In this document: piece by piece, positions 17,819 through 25,960 of the stretch
Layout: the number at the start of each line of letters is the position of its first letter
Position numbering within the stretch: the stretch's first letter is position 1
Source: an uncultured Collinsella sp.
GTDB taxonomy: Bacteria > Actinomycetota > Coriobacteriia > Coriobacteriales > Coriobacteriaceae
Direction of reading: 5' to 3'
Assembly: GCA_905208975.1 (NCBI GenBank)
Contig: CAJLRE010000003.1
Coordinates: forward strand, 1-64,000
Length of the DNA stretch: 64,000 nt
The notes under the pieces: model-generated
Told to the model about the DNA's origin: nothing
Database searches by the model: none
What the model saw: only the letters and a program-made list of their open reading frames with translations
Position numbers and translations under genes: made by a program

Positions 17819-18928
17819 TTAATCAAGCAGACGTTTCATGGCAAGATTTGAGGACCCATTTTCCAGCTCGCTATGATTGACGTGTTGGAAGTGGCTGTTA
17901 ATGTCATTTGGAAGCTCGTAGATATCCCCATAGCGGCTCCAGAGGAATAAATCGGGGTTATTCGGCTCCTCGAGCTGTGTGCCCTCAAACGCTATGGCTT
18001 TAGTGGGAAAGAGGTCCGCAATTGGGTAGACCCATTGTTTCTGCTTTCCATCATCAAGGTTGTCGATAGCCCACATGATGCCCTTGGCGTGCTTCTTATC
18101 GCATATGATTCCGGCCGCTTTGGACTTTTCGAGGCATCGGTCGTAATGCTTCTGAATCAGGCTATTGTTCTCGCCCGAGTAATAAGGTTCGTCATGCCAG
18201 AATGCCAGCATTCTGTCTGACTCCATTTCTTCGACCATTTGAACACGGAGTTTTCGCTGTTCTTCGGCGAATTTGTTGTCAGTTGACGGAGCCCAGTCAT
18301 AAATGAACAAATCCAGAAAACAGGGTATGTTTTCGTCGTTGTAAAGAAATCTAACTTGTCGACAGTGGACAAACCGGTCGTAAGCAATTGAAATTTTATA
18401 GCGGTTGTTATCTTCAACGACGTCGCATAGCTTTTCTAGATCATCGCGCATGATTCCAAGGTCTGTATCATCGTCCCAGGGAATGAATCCTTGATGTCTA
18501 ATTGCTCCGATAAGTGTTCCGAAGTTAATCCAATAATTGATGTCGTTCTCTTTGCAGAGAGTGTCGAATTCCCCCAACAGTTTTCCGCATCCAAGCTGCA
18601 ATAGCCTTAATCCGCCAGTTGCTTTTGGGAGCTCTTTAAAGAAACGCTCCTTTGCTTCCTGGATAGTTTCTTCTGATCGCTTGTACTCTTCCCATGCAAA
18701 CATTTTCATGTGCTCGTCATGGGCATCAAGGCTCTGCGCAATCGACTCAATAAGTGGAATTGCCATATTGTCGAACTTGTAGTTGATGTTCATGTTGATG
18801 CCGCTGTCGGCGACTTCAATTCGATGATAAATTCTATCCAGCTCTTCTTGCAGCCTATTAATGTCGTCATGCATAGCGTGAAGCGATCTGGATGATGCTG
18901 GCAAAAATTGTTTGATAATGCTGAGCAT
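17819..18928 (-). CDS. LicD family phosphotransferase with N-terminal extension
   Basis: The 369-residue protein has the LicD core near residues 125-165: YWINFGTLIGAIRHQGF then IPWDDDTDLGIM, with the acidic DDD-x-D site. A helical, charged region of about 100 residues precedes it (HDDINRLQEELDRIYHRIEV), likely a coiled coil. It probably transfers a CDP-activated phospho-alcohol to a sugar; it differs from the LicD at 1527-2384 and is not a recent copy. RBS AAGGAG lies just upstream of the ATG at 18926-18928. It follows glf on the minus strand with about 120 bases between, so they may share a transcript that ends at 17771-17815. Confidence 0.83.
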   Translation of the reverse strand: MLSIIKQFLPASSRSLHAMHDDINRLQEELDRIYHRIEVADSGINMNINYKFDNMAIPLIESIAQSLDAHDEHMKMFAWEEYKRSEETIQEAKERFFKELPKATGGLRLLQLGCGKLLGEFDTLCKENDINYWINFGTLIGAIRHQGFIPWDDDTDLGIMRDDLEKLCDVVEDNNRYKISIAYDRFVHCRQVRFLYNDENIPCFLDLFIYDWAPSTDNKFAEEQRKLRVQMVEEMESDRMLAFWHDEPYYSGENNSLIQKHYDRCLEKSKAAGIICDKKHAKGIMWAIDNLDDGKQKQWVYPIADLFPTKAIAFEGTQLEEPNNPDLFLWSRYGDIYELPNDINSHFQHVNHSELENGSSNLAMKRLLD

Positions 18929-19049
18929 TCGATACTCCTTTCAATTGACTTATCTTTTTGAGCAATCCGAGCGATGATTTGCTAGTAAAGTCGTAACCTC
19001 TTCGCCAGTCTATAGAGTCATTTAGTAGTGACTTGGGGTCTCTTGTCCT

Positions 19050-20174
19050 TTACGCCCCAGTCGGCCCCACGCCCAGCTCGTTGCGGACGAGCTCGAAGGC
19101 GGCGGCGATGGCCTTGTCCATGTCGTAGTACTTGTAGCCGCCCAGGCGACCGGCGAAGATCACGTCGCCCTCCTGCGCCGCCAGCTCCTCGTACTGCCTG
19201 TACAGGGCCTCGTTCTTGGCGTCGTTGATGGGGTAGTAGGGCTCGTCGCCGGGCTTCCAGTCCGCCGGGTACTCGCGCGTTATGACGGTCTTGTCCTGCG
19301 TGCCGAACTCGAAGTGCTTGTGCTCGATGATGCGTGTGTAGGGGACCTCGCGCTCGGTGTAGTTGACCACGGCCACGCCCTGGTGGTCGGCCTCGTCGAG
19401 CGTCTCGGTCTCGAAGCGCAGGCTGCGGTACTCGAGCGTGCCCAGCTTGAAGTCGTAGAAAGCGTCGATGGGGCCGCAGTAGATCGTCTTGGCGGCGATA
19501 TCGGGCTCGGCGGCGACCAGCTCCTTGTACTCCACGCCGCAGCGCACCTCGACGCCCTCGAGCATGTTGGCGACCATCTTGGTGTAGCCGCCCATGGGGA
19601 TGCCCTGATAGCGGTCGTTGAAGTAGTTGTTGTCGTAGGTGAAGCGGCAGGGGAGGCGCTTGATGATGCTCGCGGGCAGGTCGCGGCAGTCGCGGCCCCA
19701 CTGCTTCTCGGTGTAGCCCTTCACGAGCGTCTCGAAGATGTCGCGGCCGACGAGCGACAGCGCCTGCTCCTCGAGGTTCTGCGGCTCGCCGATGTTCTCG
19801 GCGGCCACCTGCTCGGCGATCTTGGCCTTGGCATCGGCCGGCGTGACGACGCCCGGCCACATCTTGGCGAAGGTGTTCATGTTGAAGGGCATGTTGTACA
19901 TGTCGCCATGGAAGTTGGCTACCGGCGAGTTGACGTAGTTGTTGAACTCGGCGAAGCGGTTGACGTAGTCCCAGACGTCCCTCATGGAGGTGTGGAAGAT
20001 ATGCGCGCCGTAGCGGTGGACCTGGATGCCCTCGACGTCCTCGGTGTAGACGTTGCCGGCGATGTGGTCGCGGCGATCGATGACCAGGACCGACTTGCCG
20101 GCGCGCCTGGCGGCATTGGCAAAGACGGCGCCAGAGAGGCCGGCGCCGACGACGAGGTAATCGTACTGGGACAT
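19050..20174 (-). CDS. glf: UDP-galactopyranose mutase
   Basis: The 374-residue flavoprotein has the FAD-binding VVGAGLSGAVFANAARRAGK at residues 8-27. HIAGNVYTE, HRYGAHIFHT and later GCGVEYKE-like sequence are typical of Glf, and the C-terminal FAD-contact RLGGYKYYDMDKAI is present. It interconverts UDP-galactopyranose and UDP-galactofuranose in the cytoplasm, so the surface polymer probably contains Galf. RBS AAAGGAG precedes the ATG at 20172-20174. The gene is strikingly GC-rich beside the AT-rich LicD downstream, like rfbB at 5732, suggesting core genes retained while transferases are exchanged. Confidence 0.95.
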   Translation of the reverse strand: MSQYDYLVVGAGLSGAVFANAARRAGKSVLVIDRRDHIAGNVYTEDVEGIQVHRYGAHIFHTSMRDVWDYVNRFAEFNNYVNSPVANFHGDMYNMPFNMNTFAKMWPGVVTPADAKAKIAEQVAAENIGEPQNLEEQALSLVGRDIFETLVKGYTEKQWGRDCRDLPASIIKRLPCRFTYDNNYFNDRYQGIPMGGYTKMVANMLEGVEVRCGVEYKELVAAEPDIAAKTIYCGPIDAFYDFKLGTLEYRSLRFETETLDEADHQGVAVVNYTEREVPYTRIIEHKHFEFGTQDKTVITREYPADWKPGDEPYYPINDAKNEALYRQYEELAAQEGDVIFAGRLGGYKYYDMDKAIAAAFELVRNELGVGPTGA

Positions 20175-20208
20175 GGATGTGCTCCTTTGTATGTAATCAA
20201 ACAGTTAC

Positions 20209-20349
20209 TTAAGATTTGGGACAAATAAACCTGATAATTCTGTTCCAAGGATTAGTGTACCAGGCGTGTTGTAGGCTTTCTTTCAGCAGCTTCAGCTCAT
20301 GTGCATAGCCCCGGTTTCTAGATGATTTAAAGAATCTGCTAATTCGTCT
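20209..20349 (-). pseudogene. orphan C-terminal coding remnant upstream of glf
   Basis: After an in-frame stop at 20350-20352, the minus strand is open for 46 codons to TAA at 20209-20211. It contains the protein-like sequence NRGYAHELKLLKESLQHAWY and then NPWNRIIRFICPKS, but has no start codon or ribosome site. It resembles the tail of a glycosyltransferase or similar gene whose 5' part was lost when the neighbouring ATPase module arrived. The first 11 bases overlap the ATPase 3' end. I do not recognise the family; it could be chance. Confidence 0.3.
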
Positions 20350-21340
20350 TCAAACACTCCGGTAAGACTTTCGATACGGCATTCATTGCCTGCGGCTTTA
20401 GGTACTGCTCGTTGAGTCGCGCCTTTTTGTAAGCGTAGCGAGTGTCTGCTGAGTATTTGACCAGCACATCGGTGAAGAACCGCTCCCAGCTTAAATAATC
20501 GCGACTTTCGATATAGCTTGAGGGGTCCTCGAGGATTTTGGGAATGTCGCTGCTGGGTATGAGCTCGGAGCGCAGGAGTGTCCACTCAAACGATTCCGGG
20601 AGGAATAGGCGAACGTTCTTGTAAACGCGCTGTCCGAGCACTTTTTCGATGTAGGGACCAAACGCTGCGCCGTCTCCTATGGCAAGAACGTTTTGCTCGG
20701 GGCATTCGTGAATCGTACGTTTTAGATTCGCAACGCCGGTGGCCGTATAGCAGGGGATTCCGAGCCGTTTGCAAAGAGCGTTGTAAAACTGATAACCAGA
20801 CTTGCTGTCCTCCACAACCACGGCATCGGGTATTTCGAATCCAACATTTAGGTCCTGATATAGCATGCTTGCCGTGTGGCTGTATATCGGTTTTGTTACC
20901 GAGTAGAAGCGTTTATCGCTCTTTCGGCCATTGATTGTTTTACTCGTGGTGTTTACCAGCTTTAGGATTTCGTCGACACTGTAGGGGAGTTCGCTGGCGT
21001 CTCGACGAGATATCAGGACAAAATAGTTGGATGAGCCGTTTACGGCTTTGGCGAAGTCCTTTGAGTAGATAAACTCGTTGCCCTCATCTAGAAAGACGAT
21101 TGAATCTTCGATGATCGACAGCTCGCGCTCCCAGCGTCTGCCGGAAAGCGTTTCGCAAGGCACGTCGGAGCTAAGTGCAACGCCGCTTTCCGGTCCTCGG
21201 TCGTTGTAGTCGCGAATCATCGAGATGAGCGTCGTTTTGCCCGTGCCGCTGTTGCCACGGATGAAGGAAATATTGCGTTTAAAGGTGAGCGTGTATTTGA
21301 CTTTTGCGCGCTCCACGACAACAGTGTGTGTTCCCTTCAT
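20339..21340 (-). CDS. P-loop ATPase with possible TOPRIM-like C-terminal half
   Basis: The 333-residue protein has a short N-terminal strand region leading to Walker A GNSGTGKTT at residues 29-37 and Walker B IVFLDE at 81-86. A sensor-like strand FVLISRRD at 107-114 follows. The second half has PDAVVVEDSKSG (171-182), with E177 ending a hydrophobic strand, and NVLAIGDGAAFGP (217-229), with D223. That order of an acidic residue after one strand and D-x-G after another is suggestive of a TOPRIM fold as in OLD-type nucleases, but this is inference. The start overlaps the stop of the upstream DUF4869-like gene by one base (TAATG), so the two are translationally coupled. There are no membrane segments. 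I cannot assign a function. Confidence 0.6.
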   Translation of the reverse strand: MKGTHTVVVERAKVKYTLTFKRNISFIRGNSGTGKTTLISMIRDYNDRGPESGVALSSDVPCETLSGRRWERELSIIEDSIVFLDEGNEFIYSKDFAKAVNGSSNYFVLISRRDASELPYSVDEILKLVNTTSKTINGRKSDKRFYSVTKPIYSHTASMLYQDLNVGFEIPDAVVVEDSKSGYQFYNALCKRLGIPCYTATGVANLKRTIHECPEQNVLAIGDGAAFGPYIEKVLGQRVYKNVRLFLPESFEWTLLRSELIPSSDIPKILEDPSSYIESRDYLSWERFFTDVLVKYSADTRYAYKKARLNEQYLKPQAMNAVSKVLPECLKTN

Positions 21341-21789
21341 TACTCATCAACATCCAAAAAGTCATTCGTGGCGCCGACAAACTCCTGCATGTTTCTAACG
21401 ATGCGGCCATCGTTATTAATGCGAATCTCAAAATGCCTCCAGGGGAATTTCATGATGTGGTAAAGGGTTACCAGCACATCCTGTTCTTTGCCAATTTTGA
21501 GCAGCCAGCGGGCGCAGTTATCTCCGCAAGTGGATGCATTGAACACCATGTTTGGGAGATTGCGCACCAGAAGTAGCGTTTTAACGCCGCCGGAAAGCTC
21601 GAGGGGCGTAATCGAACCGAGCTGTTTGCTGATGATGTTGTGGGGGCCGATGAGCTCTGAACCGTCAACGCCTTTAATCATCTGCGCTGCCATAGGGTCC
21701 TCGAACCAGGAATCCAGGTATGAGTTCCTAAAATAGGTTTCGGTATCGTAGATGGAACGGGGGTAATCTCCCAGATGGATGCTTAACAT
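21340..21789 (-). CDS. DUF4869-like protein, partner of the ATPase
   Basis: The protein is 149 residues from ATG at 21787-21789, with GGAG eight to nine bases upstream; the open frame to 21879 lacks a site. It begins MLSIHLGDYPRSIYDTETYF and contains WFEDPMAAQMIKGVDGSE. This matches my memory of DUF4869 proteins, which are about 150 residues long, begin with an ML-I start and have a Y(D/N)T-x-x-YF block. Function is unknown for the family. It is the first gene of a two-gene unit with the P-loop ATPase. The pair sits between the aromatic operon and glf, with base composition distinct from both. Confidence 0.6.
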   Translation of the reverse strand: MLSIHLGDYPRSIYDTETYFRNSYLDSWFEDPMAAQMIKGVDGSELIGPHNIISKQLGSITPLELSGGVKTLLLVRNLPNMVFNASTCGDNCARWLLKIGKEQDVLVTLYHIMKFPWRHFEIRINNDGRIVRNMQEFVGATNDFLDVDE

Positions 21790-21838
21790 GAGCGTCTCCA
21801 GACGTTTTGTGACTGCAACGATTATATGCCAGTAATAA

Positions 21839-21874
21839 AGTGCCGCCAGTAGTGAGGTTGCTGCTGGCGGCACT
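21839..21874 (-). terminator. terminator of the aromatic amino acid operon
   Basis: AGTGCCGCCAG at 21839-21849 pairs with CTGGCGGCACT at 21864-21874. On the minus strand the stem is followed by TTATTACTGG. It lies about 45 bases after aroQ and upstream of the DUF4869-like gene. Confidence 0.6.
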
Positions 21875-21919
21875 GGCATTATTGGCGTGCGAATCGCGTT
21901 GATGGATTTGCTCGCGAGG

Positions 21920-22357
21920 CTACTTTTCGAGACGCTCTTTCAGCAGCTCTAACGCGTGAGCGTAGCCTTGGAGGCCTTCGCCGGTGATGGTGGCGAAGCA
22001 GGCCAGGCGGGCGTAGCTCACCTGACGGAAGTCCTCGCGGGTCTCGACGGCGCTGATGTGGACCTCGACGGCAGGGATGGCGACGGCCTTGAGGGCGTCG
22101 AGGATCGCGACGCTCGTGTGCGTGTATGCCGCCGGGTTGATGACGATGCCGTCGACCTTCCCGTAAGCCTCCTGAATCTTGTCGACGATGCTGCCCTCGT
22201 GGTTGGACTGGAAGACCTCGACCTCGTCGAAGCCCTGTGCGGCGCCCGCTTCCTGGCAGATCTGCACTAAACGGTCGTAGTTGTCGCTGCCATAGATGCC
22301 CGGCTCGCGAATGCCGAGCATGTTGAGGTTGGGGCCGTTGATGACGAGTGCTTTCAT
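21920..22357 (-). CDS. aroQ: 3-dehydroquinate dehydratase, type II
   Basis: The 145-residue protein has the type II dehydroquinase pattern: VINGPNLNMLGIREPGIYG at residues 4-22 (with the flexible-loop arginine and the catalytic tyrosine), FQSNHEGSIVDKIQ, and INPAAYTHTSVAI with the conserved NPAAYTHTS. It dehydrates 3-dehydroquinate to 3-dehydroshikimate as a dodecamer in the cytoplasm. ATG 22357 is preceded on the minus strand by AAGGAAG. It is the last gene of the operon, separated from aroE/K by a perfect hairpin (22379-22419) that may lower its expression. The frame is open further upstream but encodes aroE/K antisense-like sequence there. Confidence 0.95.
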   Translation of the reverse strand: MKALVINGPNLNMLGIREPGIYGSDNYDRLVQICQEAGAAQGFDEVEVFQSNHEGSIVDKIQEAYGKVDGIVINPAAYTHTSVAILDALKAVAIPAVEVHISAVETREDFRQVSYARLACFATITGEGLQGYAHALELLKERLEK

Positions 22358-22378
22358 GGTTGCTTCCTTTGCGATTGG

Positions 22379-22419
22379 AAAACCACCACAAAGTTGCCTG
22401 TCCCCTTTGTGGTGGTTTT
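22379..22419 (-). terminator. perfect hairpin between aroE/K and aroQ
   Basis: The 15-base arms AAAACCACCACAAAG (22379-22393) and CTTTGTGGTGGTTTT (22405-22419) are perfectly complementary, with an 11-base loop TTGCCTGTCCC. Both strands have a U tract encoded in the arm. It can act as an intra-operon terminator or processing site. The loop motif resembles other intergenic GGGACAGG/GGGACGGGG sequences in this window. Confidence 0.75.
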
Positions 22420-22421
22420 GA

Positions 22422-23672
22422 TTAGAGAGCGGGTGGGAGGGTGTCGAGGAGGGTTTGGGCGGTGTTGGCGGCGCAGTCGCGCGAGTCGATGATGTAGTCG
22501 GCCCAGGCGCGGTAGCGCGGCATGCGCTGCTCGGCCAGCTTGTCGATACCATCGCGGGCGGTGATGGGGCGTCCCTTGTGGGCGAGTTCGTCGAGCTTGC
22601 GGTTGAGCATCACGATCTGGCTGTTCTGGTGCAGTAGCGGGTAGTTCTCGTCGCGCGTGACCACGCCGCCGCCCGTGGAAAGCACCAGGCCGCTGCACTT
22701 GGAGATGCCGGCCAGCACCGCCGTCTCCTGCTCGCGGAAGGCCGCCTCGCCGCTCTCGACGATAAAGTCGGCGCAGGGCCTGCCCAGGCGCTCCTCGAGG
22801 GCGCGGTCCAGGTCGATGTGCTCTCGCCCCGTGAGCAGGGCAATCTGCTCGCCCACACGGGTCTTGCCCGAGCCCGGCATGCCGATCAGCGCGATGTTCT
22901 GCTCGCGGCGTGACAGGCGCTCCGTTACGTCCAGAATGCGCTCGCGCGGAGTGACCTGGTCGGTGTAGCGCTCAACGGCTTGCGCCGCCTGGGCCACGAG
23001 CATGAGCAGACCGCCGATGTAGGGGATGCCGCGGCGCTCGGCCTCGAGCATGAGTCCCGTGCGAGCGGGGTTGTAGACAATGTCGATGACGCCCTCGAGC
23101 GCATCGAGCCCCTCGAGCGTACAAGGCGCGTCGGGGCAATGGGGGAACATGCCGGCGGGCGTGCAGTTGACGAGCAGGGCGGCATCGGACTGCTGCGCGA
23201 TGTTGTCGTAGTTGACTTCGCTCGTACGGCCGACCGGCACGACGATTGCGCCCAGGTCGCCGAGCACCATGCTGGCAGTGGTGCCGGCGCCACCGGTGGC
23301 ACCGAGCACGAGGGCCTTCTTGCCGGCAACCTGGGCGCCCAGCTCTTCAACCAAGCACTGGAAACCGAAGTAGTCGGTGTTGTCGCCGCGCAGGCGGCCG
23401 TCGGGCAGGCGCGTGATGGTGTTGACGTTTCCCATACGCTCGGCGAGTGGACTCAGCTCGTCCAGGTATTCCATGACAACGCGCTTGTAGGGGATGGTCA
23501 CGTTGGTGCCCTCCCATTCGTCGCCCGTCATAAAAGCCTCAAGATCCTCGGGCTCGCGCTCAAATCGCACGTACTCCAGCCCTGCGAGCTCTTTGTAGAT
23601 GGTCGGGGTGTAGCTGTGGCTCAGCACGCGGCCCAGCACGCCGTAGGGGCGGGTTGCGGCGACATCGGTCAT
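22422..23672 (-). CDS. aroE/aroK: shikimate dehydrogenase-shikimate kinase fusion
   Basis: The 416-residue protein consists of two enzymes. Residues 1-245 are shikimate dehydrogenase: VTIPYKR with the catalytic lysine, GDNTDYFGF with the catalytic aspartate, and a nucleotide-binding GATGGAGTTAS loop. Residues 250-416 are shikimate kinase: P-loop GMPGSGKTRVG, HIDLDRALEERLG with the substrate aspartate, AAFREQE and STGGGVV. They catalyse consecutive steps, dehydroshikimate to shikimate to shikimate-3-phosphate, so the fusion couples them. The substrate-entry segment is PYGVLGRVLSHSYTP, in which the usual GxPIxHSxSP is degenerate (GRVLSHSYTP). The start follows the pheA stop without a gap. Confidence 0.93.
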   Translation of the reverse strand: MTDVAATRPYGVLGRVLSHSYTPTIYKELAGLEYVRFEREPEDLEAFMTGDEWEGTNVTIPYKRVVMEYLDELSPLAERMGNVNTITRLPDGRLRGDNTDYFGFQCLVEELGAQVAGKKALVLGATGGAGTTASMVLGDLGAIVVPVGRTSEVNYDNIAQQSDAALLVNCTPAGMFPHCPDAPCTLEGLDALEGVIDIVYNPARTGLMLEAERRGIPYIGGLLMLVAQAAQAVERYTDQVTPRERILDVTERLSRREQNIALIGMPGSGKTRVGEQIALLTGREHIDLDRALEERLGRPCADFIVESGEAAFREQETAVLAGISKCSGLVLSTGGGVVTRDENYPLLHQNSQIVMLNRKLDELAHKGRPITARDGIDKLAEQRMPRYRAWADYIIDSRDCAANTAQTLLDTLPPAL

Positions 23673-24818
23673 CTAGAGCACCTCCGTGTAGCTGCCAAAG
23701 TAGGTGAAGCTCTCGCACACGTCGTCGATGGAATCGAGCAGGTCGTCGAGGGCCTTGCTACCAAAGGGGCAGTCCAGGTCAAAGTAGAACATAAACTCAA
23801 AGTCGTGCCCGGGGATGGGACGGCTTTCGAGCTTAATGAGGTTGATGTTGAGCGCATAGAAGCGCTCGAGTACGCGGTAAAGGGCGCCCGGCTCGTTGGC
23901 TGTGGTGATCATGAGCGAGGTACGGTTGGCGCCGGGGTAGACGCGCGGCTCGCGACTGATGACGACAAAACGCGTATAGTTGTTGTCCGAGTCTTGGATG
24001 TTGGGTTCCAGCACCTCCAGGCCGTAGAGTGCCGCACAGCTGCGCGAGGCGATGGCGGCGACATCGGTGCGCTCGGAGTTGGCGACCATCTCGGCCGACA
24101 TGGCCGTGTTGGGGTACTTGGTGGCGTGCAGGCCGTGGGCCTCGATAAAGCCGGCGCACTGGGCGATGGCCTGGCCATGGCTGTAGACCTCGCGCACGTC
24201 TGCGAGCTTGGTGCCGGGCTTGACGAGCAGGTTATGATCGATCTTGAGGCGCAGCGAGCGCACAATGTGGAAGTCGAACTGGGCGAGCAGGTCGTAGACG
24301 GCGTTGACCGAGCCTGCGGTGGAGTTTTCGATGGGCAGCACGCCAAACTCGCAGAAGCCGTCGCGCACGGCACGCATGACGCCCTCGAAGGTCTCGAAAA
24401 ACGCAATATCGGGTACGTCGAAGAGCTTGCACGCGGCGATTTGGCTGTAGGCGCCTTCCACGCCCTGGCAGGCAACGGAGGCCGTTTGAGGGAAAGGCGT
24501 ATCGAAGGCTACGGCCGTGGCGTGGGCTTTTTGCGACACCGTGATGCCCTTGAGCTCGTTGATGTAGCGCTGCTGCTGGGCTTTGCTCATGCTCATGAGG
24601 AGGCGGAACAGGGTGATGGTCTGAGCCTCGTAGCGCTCGGGTGCGCGACTGGCGAGGTTATTGAGCTTGGAGCGCTCGCGGGCGGGGTCGAAGACGGCCT
24701 TGCCCATCTCGATTTTTGACTTGGCGACCTCGGTGGCAATGTCCATGCGCTCGATAAAGCTGTTGAGGAGCGTGGTGTCGATGCCATCGATGGCCTGGCG
24801 GATGTCAGCAAGGTCCAT
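23673..24818 (-). CDS. pheA: chorismate mutase / prephenate dehydratase (P-protein)
   Basis: The protein is 381 residues from ATG 24816-24818 (AAAGGGG upstream); the longer frame to 24905 reads into aroC flanking sequence. An AroQ-type chorismate mutase helix bundle fills residues 1-85 (LADIRQAIDGIDTTLLNSF). Prephenate dehydratase follows at about 105-285 (ACQGVEGAYSQIAA, LPIENSTAGSVN), and an ACT domain at about 300-381 (ESRPIPGHDFEFMFYFDLD, the Phe-binding ESRP motif). It turns chorismate into phenylpyruvate and is probably feedback-inhibited by phenylalanine through the ACT domain. It lies 43 bases after aroC and directly abuts aroE/K. Confidence 0.95.
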   Translation of the reverse strand: MDLADIRQAIDGIDTTLLNSFIERMDIATEVAKSKIEMGKAVFDPARERSKLNNLASRAPERYEAQTITLFRLLMSMSKAQQQRYINELKGITVSQKAHATAVAFDTPFPQTASVACQGVEGAYSQIAACKLFDVPDIAFFETFEGVMRAVRDGFCEFGVLPIENSTAGSVNAVYDLLAQFDFHIVRSLRLKIDHNLLVKPGTKLADVREVYSHGQAIAQCAGFIEAHGLHATKYPNTAMSAEMVANSERTDVAAIASRSCAALYGLEVLEPNIQDSDNNYTRFVVISREPRVYPGANRTSLMITTANEPGALYRVLERFYALNINLIKLESRPIPGHDFEFMFYFDLDCPFGSKALDDLLDSIDDVCESFTYFGSYTEVL

Positions 24819-24861
24819 GGAGACCCCTTTCACGTGTCGGGGGATGTTGAGGGGTGGGTAG

Positions 24862-25959
24862 TTAGCGCTGGGCGGCGTCTTCGAGGAGGGCGTCCCAGAT
24901 GGCAAGGGCGGCGGCTGCCTCGGCTACGGGGACAGCTCGGGGGACGATGCAGGGATCGTGGCGGCCGTGGACCGAGAGCTCGGCATTTTCCATAGCGTCC
25001 ATGTCCACCGTCTGCTGCTCGCGGCCAATGGAGGGCGTCGGCTTTACGGCCATGCGCCACATGACGGGCGCGCCGGTCGAAATACCGCCCAGGATGCCGC
25101 CGGCGTTGTTGGACTCGACCTCGATCTCGCCGGTCTCGGCATCGATGCGATACGGATCATTGTTCTCGCTGCCGCGCATGGCGGCCACGGCAAAGCCCAT
25201 GCCAAACTCCACGCCCTTTACGGCGGGAATGCCAAACGCGATCTGCGCGATGCGGTTCTCGATGCCGTCGAACATGGGGTCGCCGATGCCTGCGGGAAGC
25301 CCGTAAATGCCGCACTCCACGATGCCGCCGATGCTGTCGAGTTCGTCGCGCGCGGCTAGGATCTCCTCACGCATGCGGCCGGCTGCGGCGGCGTCAATGC
25401 AAGGAAGATCGTTCGTTAGGATCGCCTTGCGGTCGGCCTCGCGATAGACCATATCGTCCATCGGCAGGTCGGAGATGCCGCCGATCTGCGCGACGTGCGC
25501 CATCACGTTAATGCCGCGGGCCTCGAGTGCCTGCAGCGCAATGCCGCCGGCGATACACAGGGGTGCCGTCAGGCGGCCGGAGAAATGCCCGCCACCAGCG
25601 ACATCGTGCATGTTGTGATACTTCACGCGCGCCGGAAAATCCGCGTGTCCGGGGCGGGGCTTGCGGCGCAGCTCGGAATAGTCCTTTGAGCGCGTGTTGG
25701 TGTTCTCGATAATCGCGGCGATGGGTGCTCCCGTGGTATGTCCATCGACCACACCGGCGATGATGTGGGCGGCGTCGGCCTCGCGGCGTTTGGTCGCGGT
25801 CTCGTCGCGACCGGGGGCACGACGGTCAAGGAAGGCCTGAAGCCGCTCCTGGTCAACAGCGATGCCCGCCGGGATGCCATCGAGGGAGCAGCCGATGGCG
25901 GGGGAGTGCGACTGGCCGAAGATGCTTAAGTGCAAGACGTTGCCAAAGGTCGAGGACAT
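24862..25959 (-). CDS. aroC: chorismate synthase
   Basis: The 365-residue protein opens FGQSHSPAIGCSLDGIPAG, the chorismate synthase N-terminal signature. It also has RPGHADFPARVKYH and AAMRGSENND near the flavin site. It eliminates phosphate from EPSP to give chorismate using reduced FMN, in the cytoplasm. It starts one base after the aroA stop, consistent with tight translational coupling in the operon. Length is normal for the family. Confidence 0.96.
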   Translation of the reverse strand: MSSTFGNVLHLSIFGQSHSPAIGCSLDGIPAGIAVDQERLQAFLDRRAPGRDETATKRREADAAHIIAGVVDGHTTGAPIAAIIENTNTRSKDYSELRRKPRPGHADFPARVKYHNMHDVAGGGHFSGRLTAPLCIAGGIALQALEARGINVMAHVAQIGGISDLPMDDMVYREADRKAILTNDLPCIDAAAAGRMREEILAARDELDSIGGIVECGIYGLPAGIGDPMFDGIENRIAQIAFGIPAVKGVEFGMGFAVAAMRGSENNDPYRIDAETGEIEVESNNAGGILGGISTGAPVMWRMAVKPTPSIGREQQTVDMDAMENAELSVHGRHDPCIVPRAVPVAEAAAALAIWDALLEDAAQR

Positions 25960-25960
25960 G

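Noticed and set aside
22980..24719. 579-codon plus-strand frame over aroE/K and pheA
   Set aside because: Shadow of conserved enzymes on the other strand.
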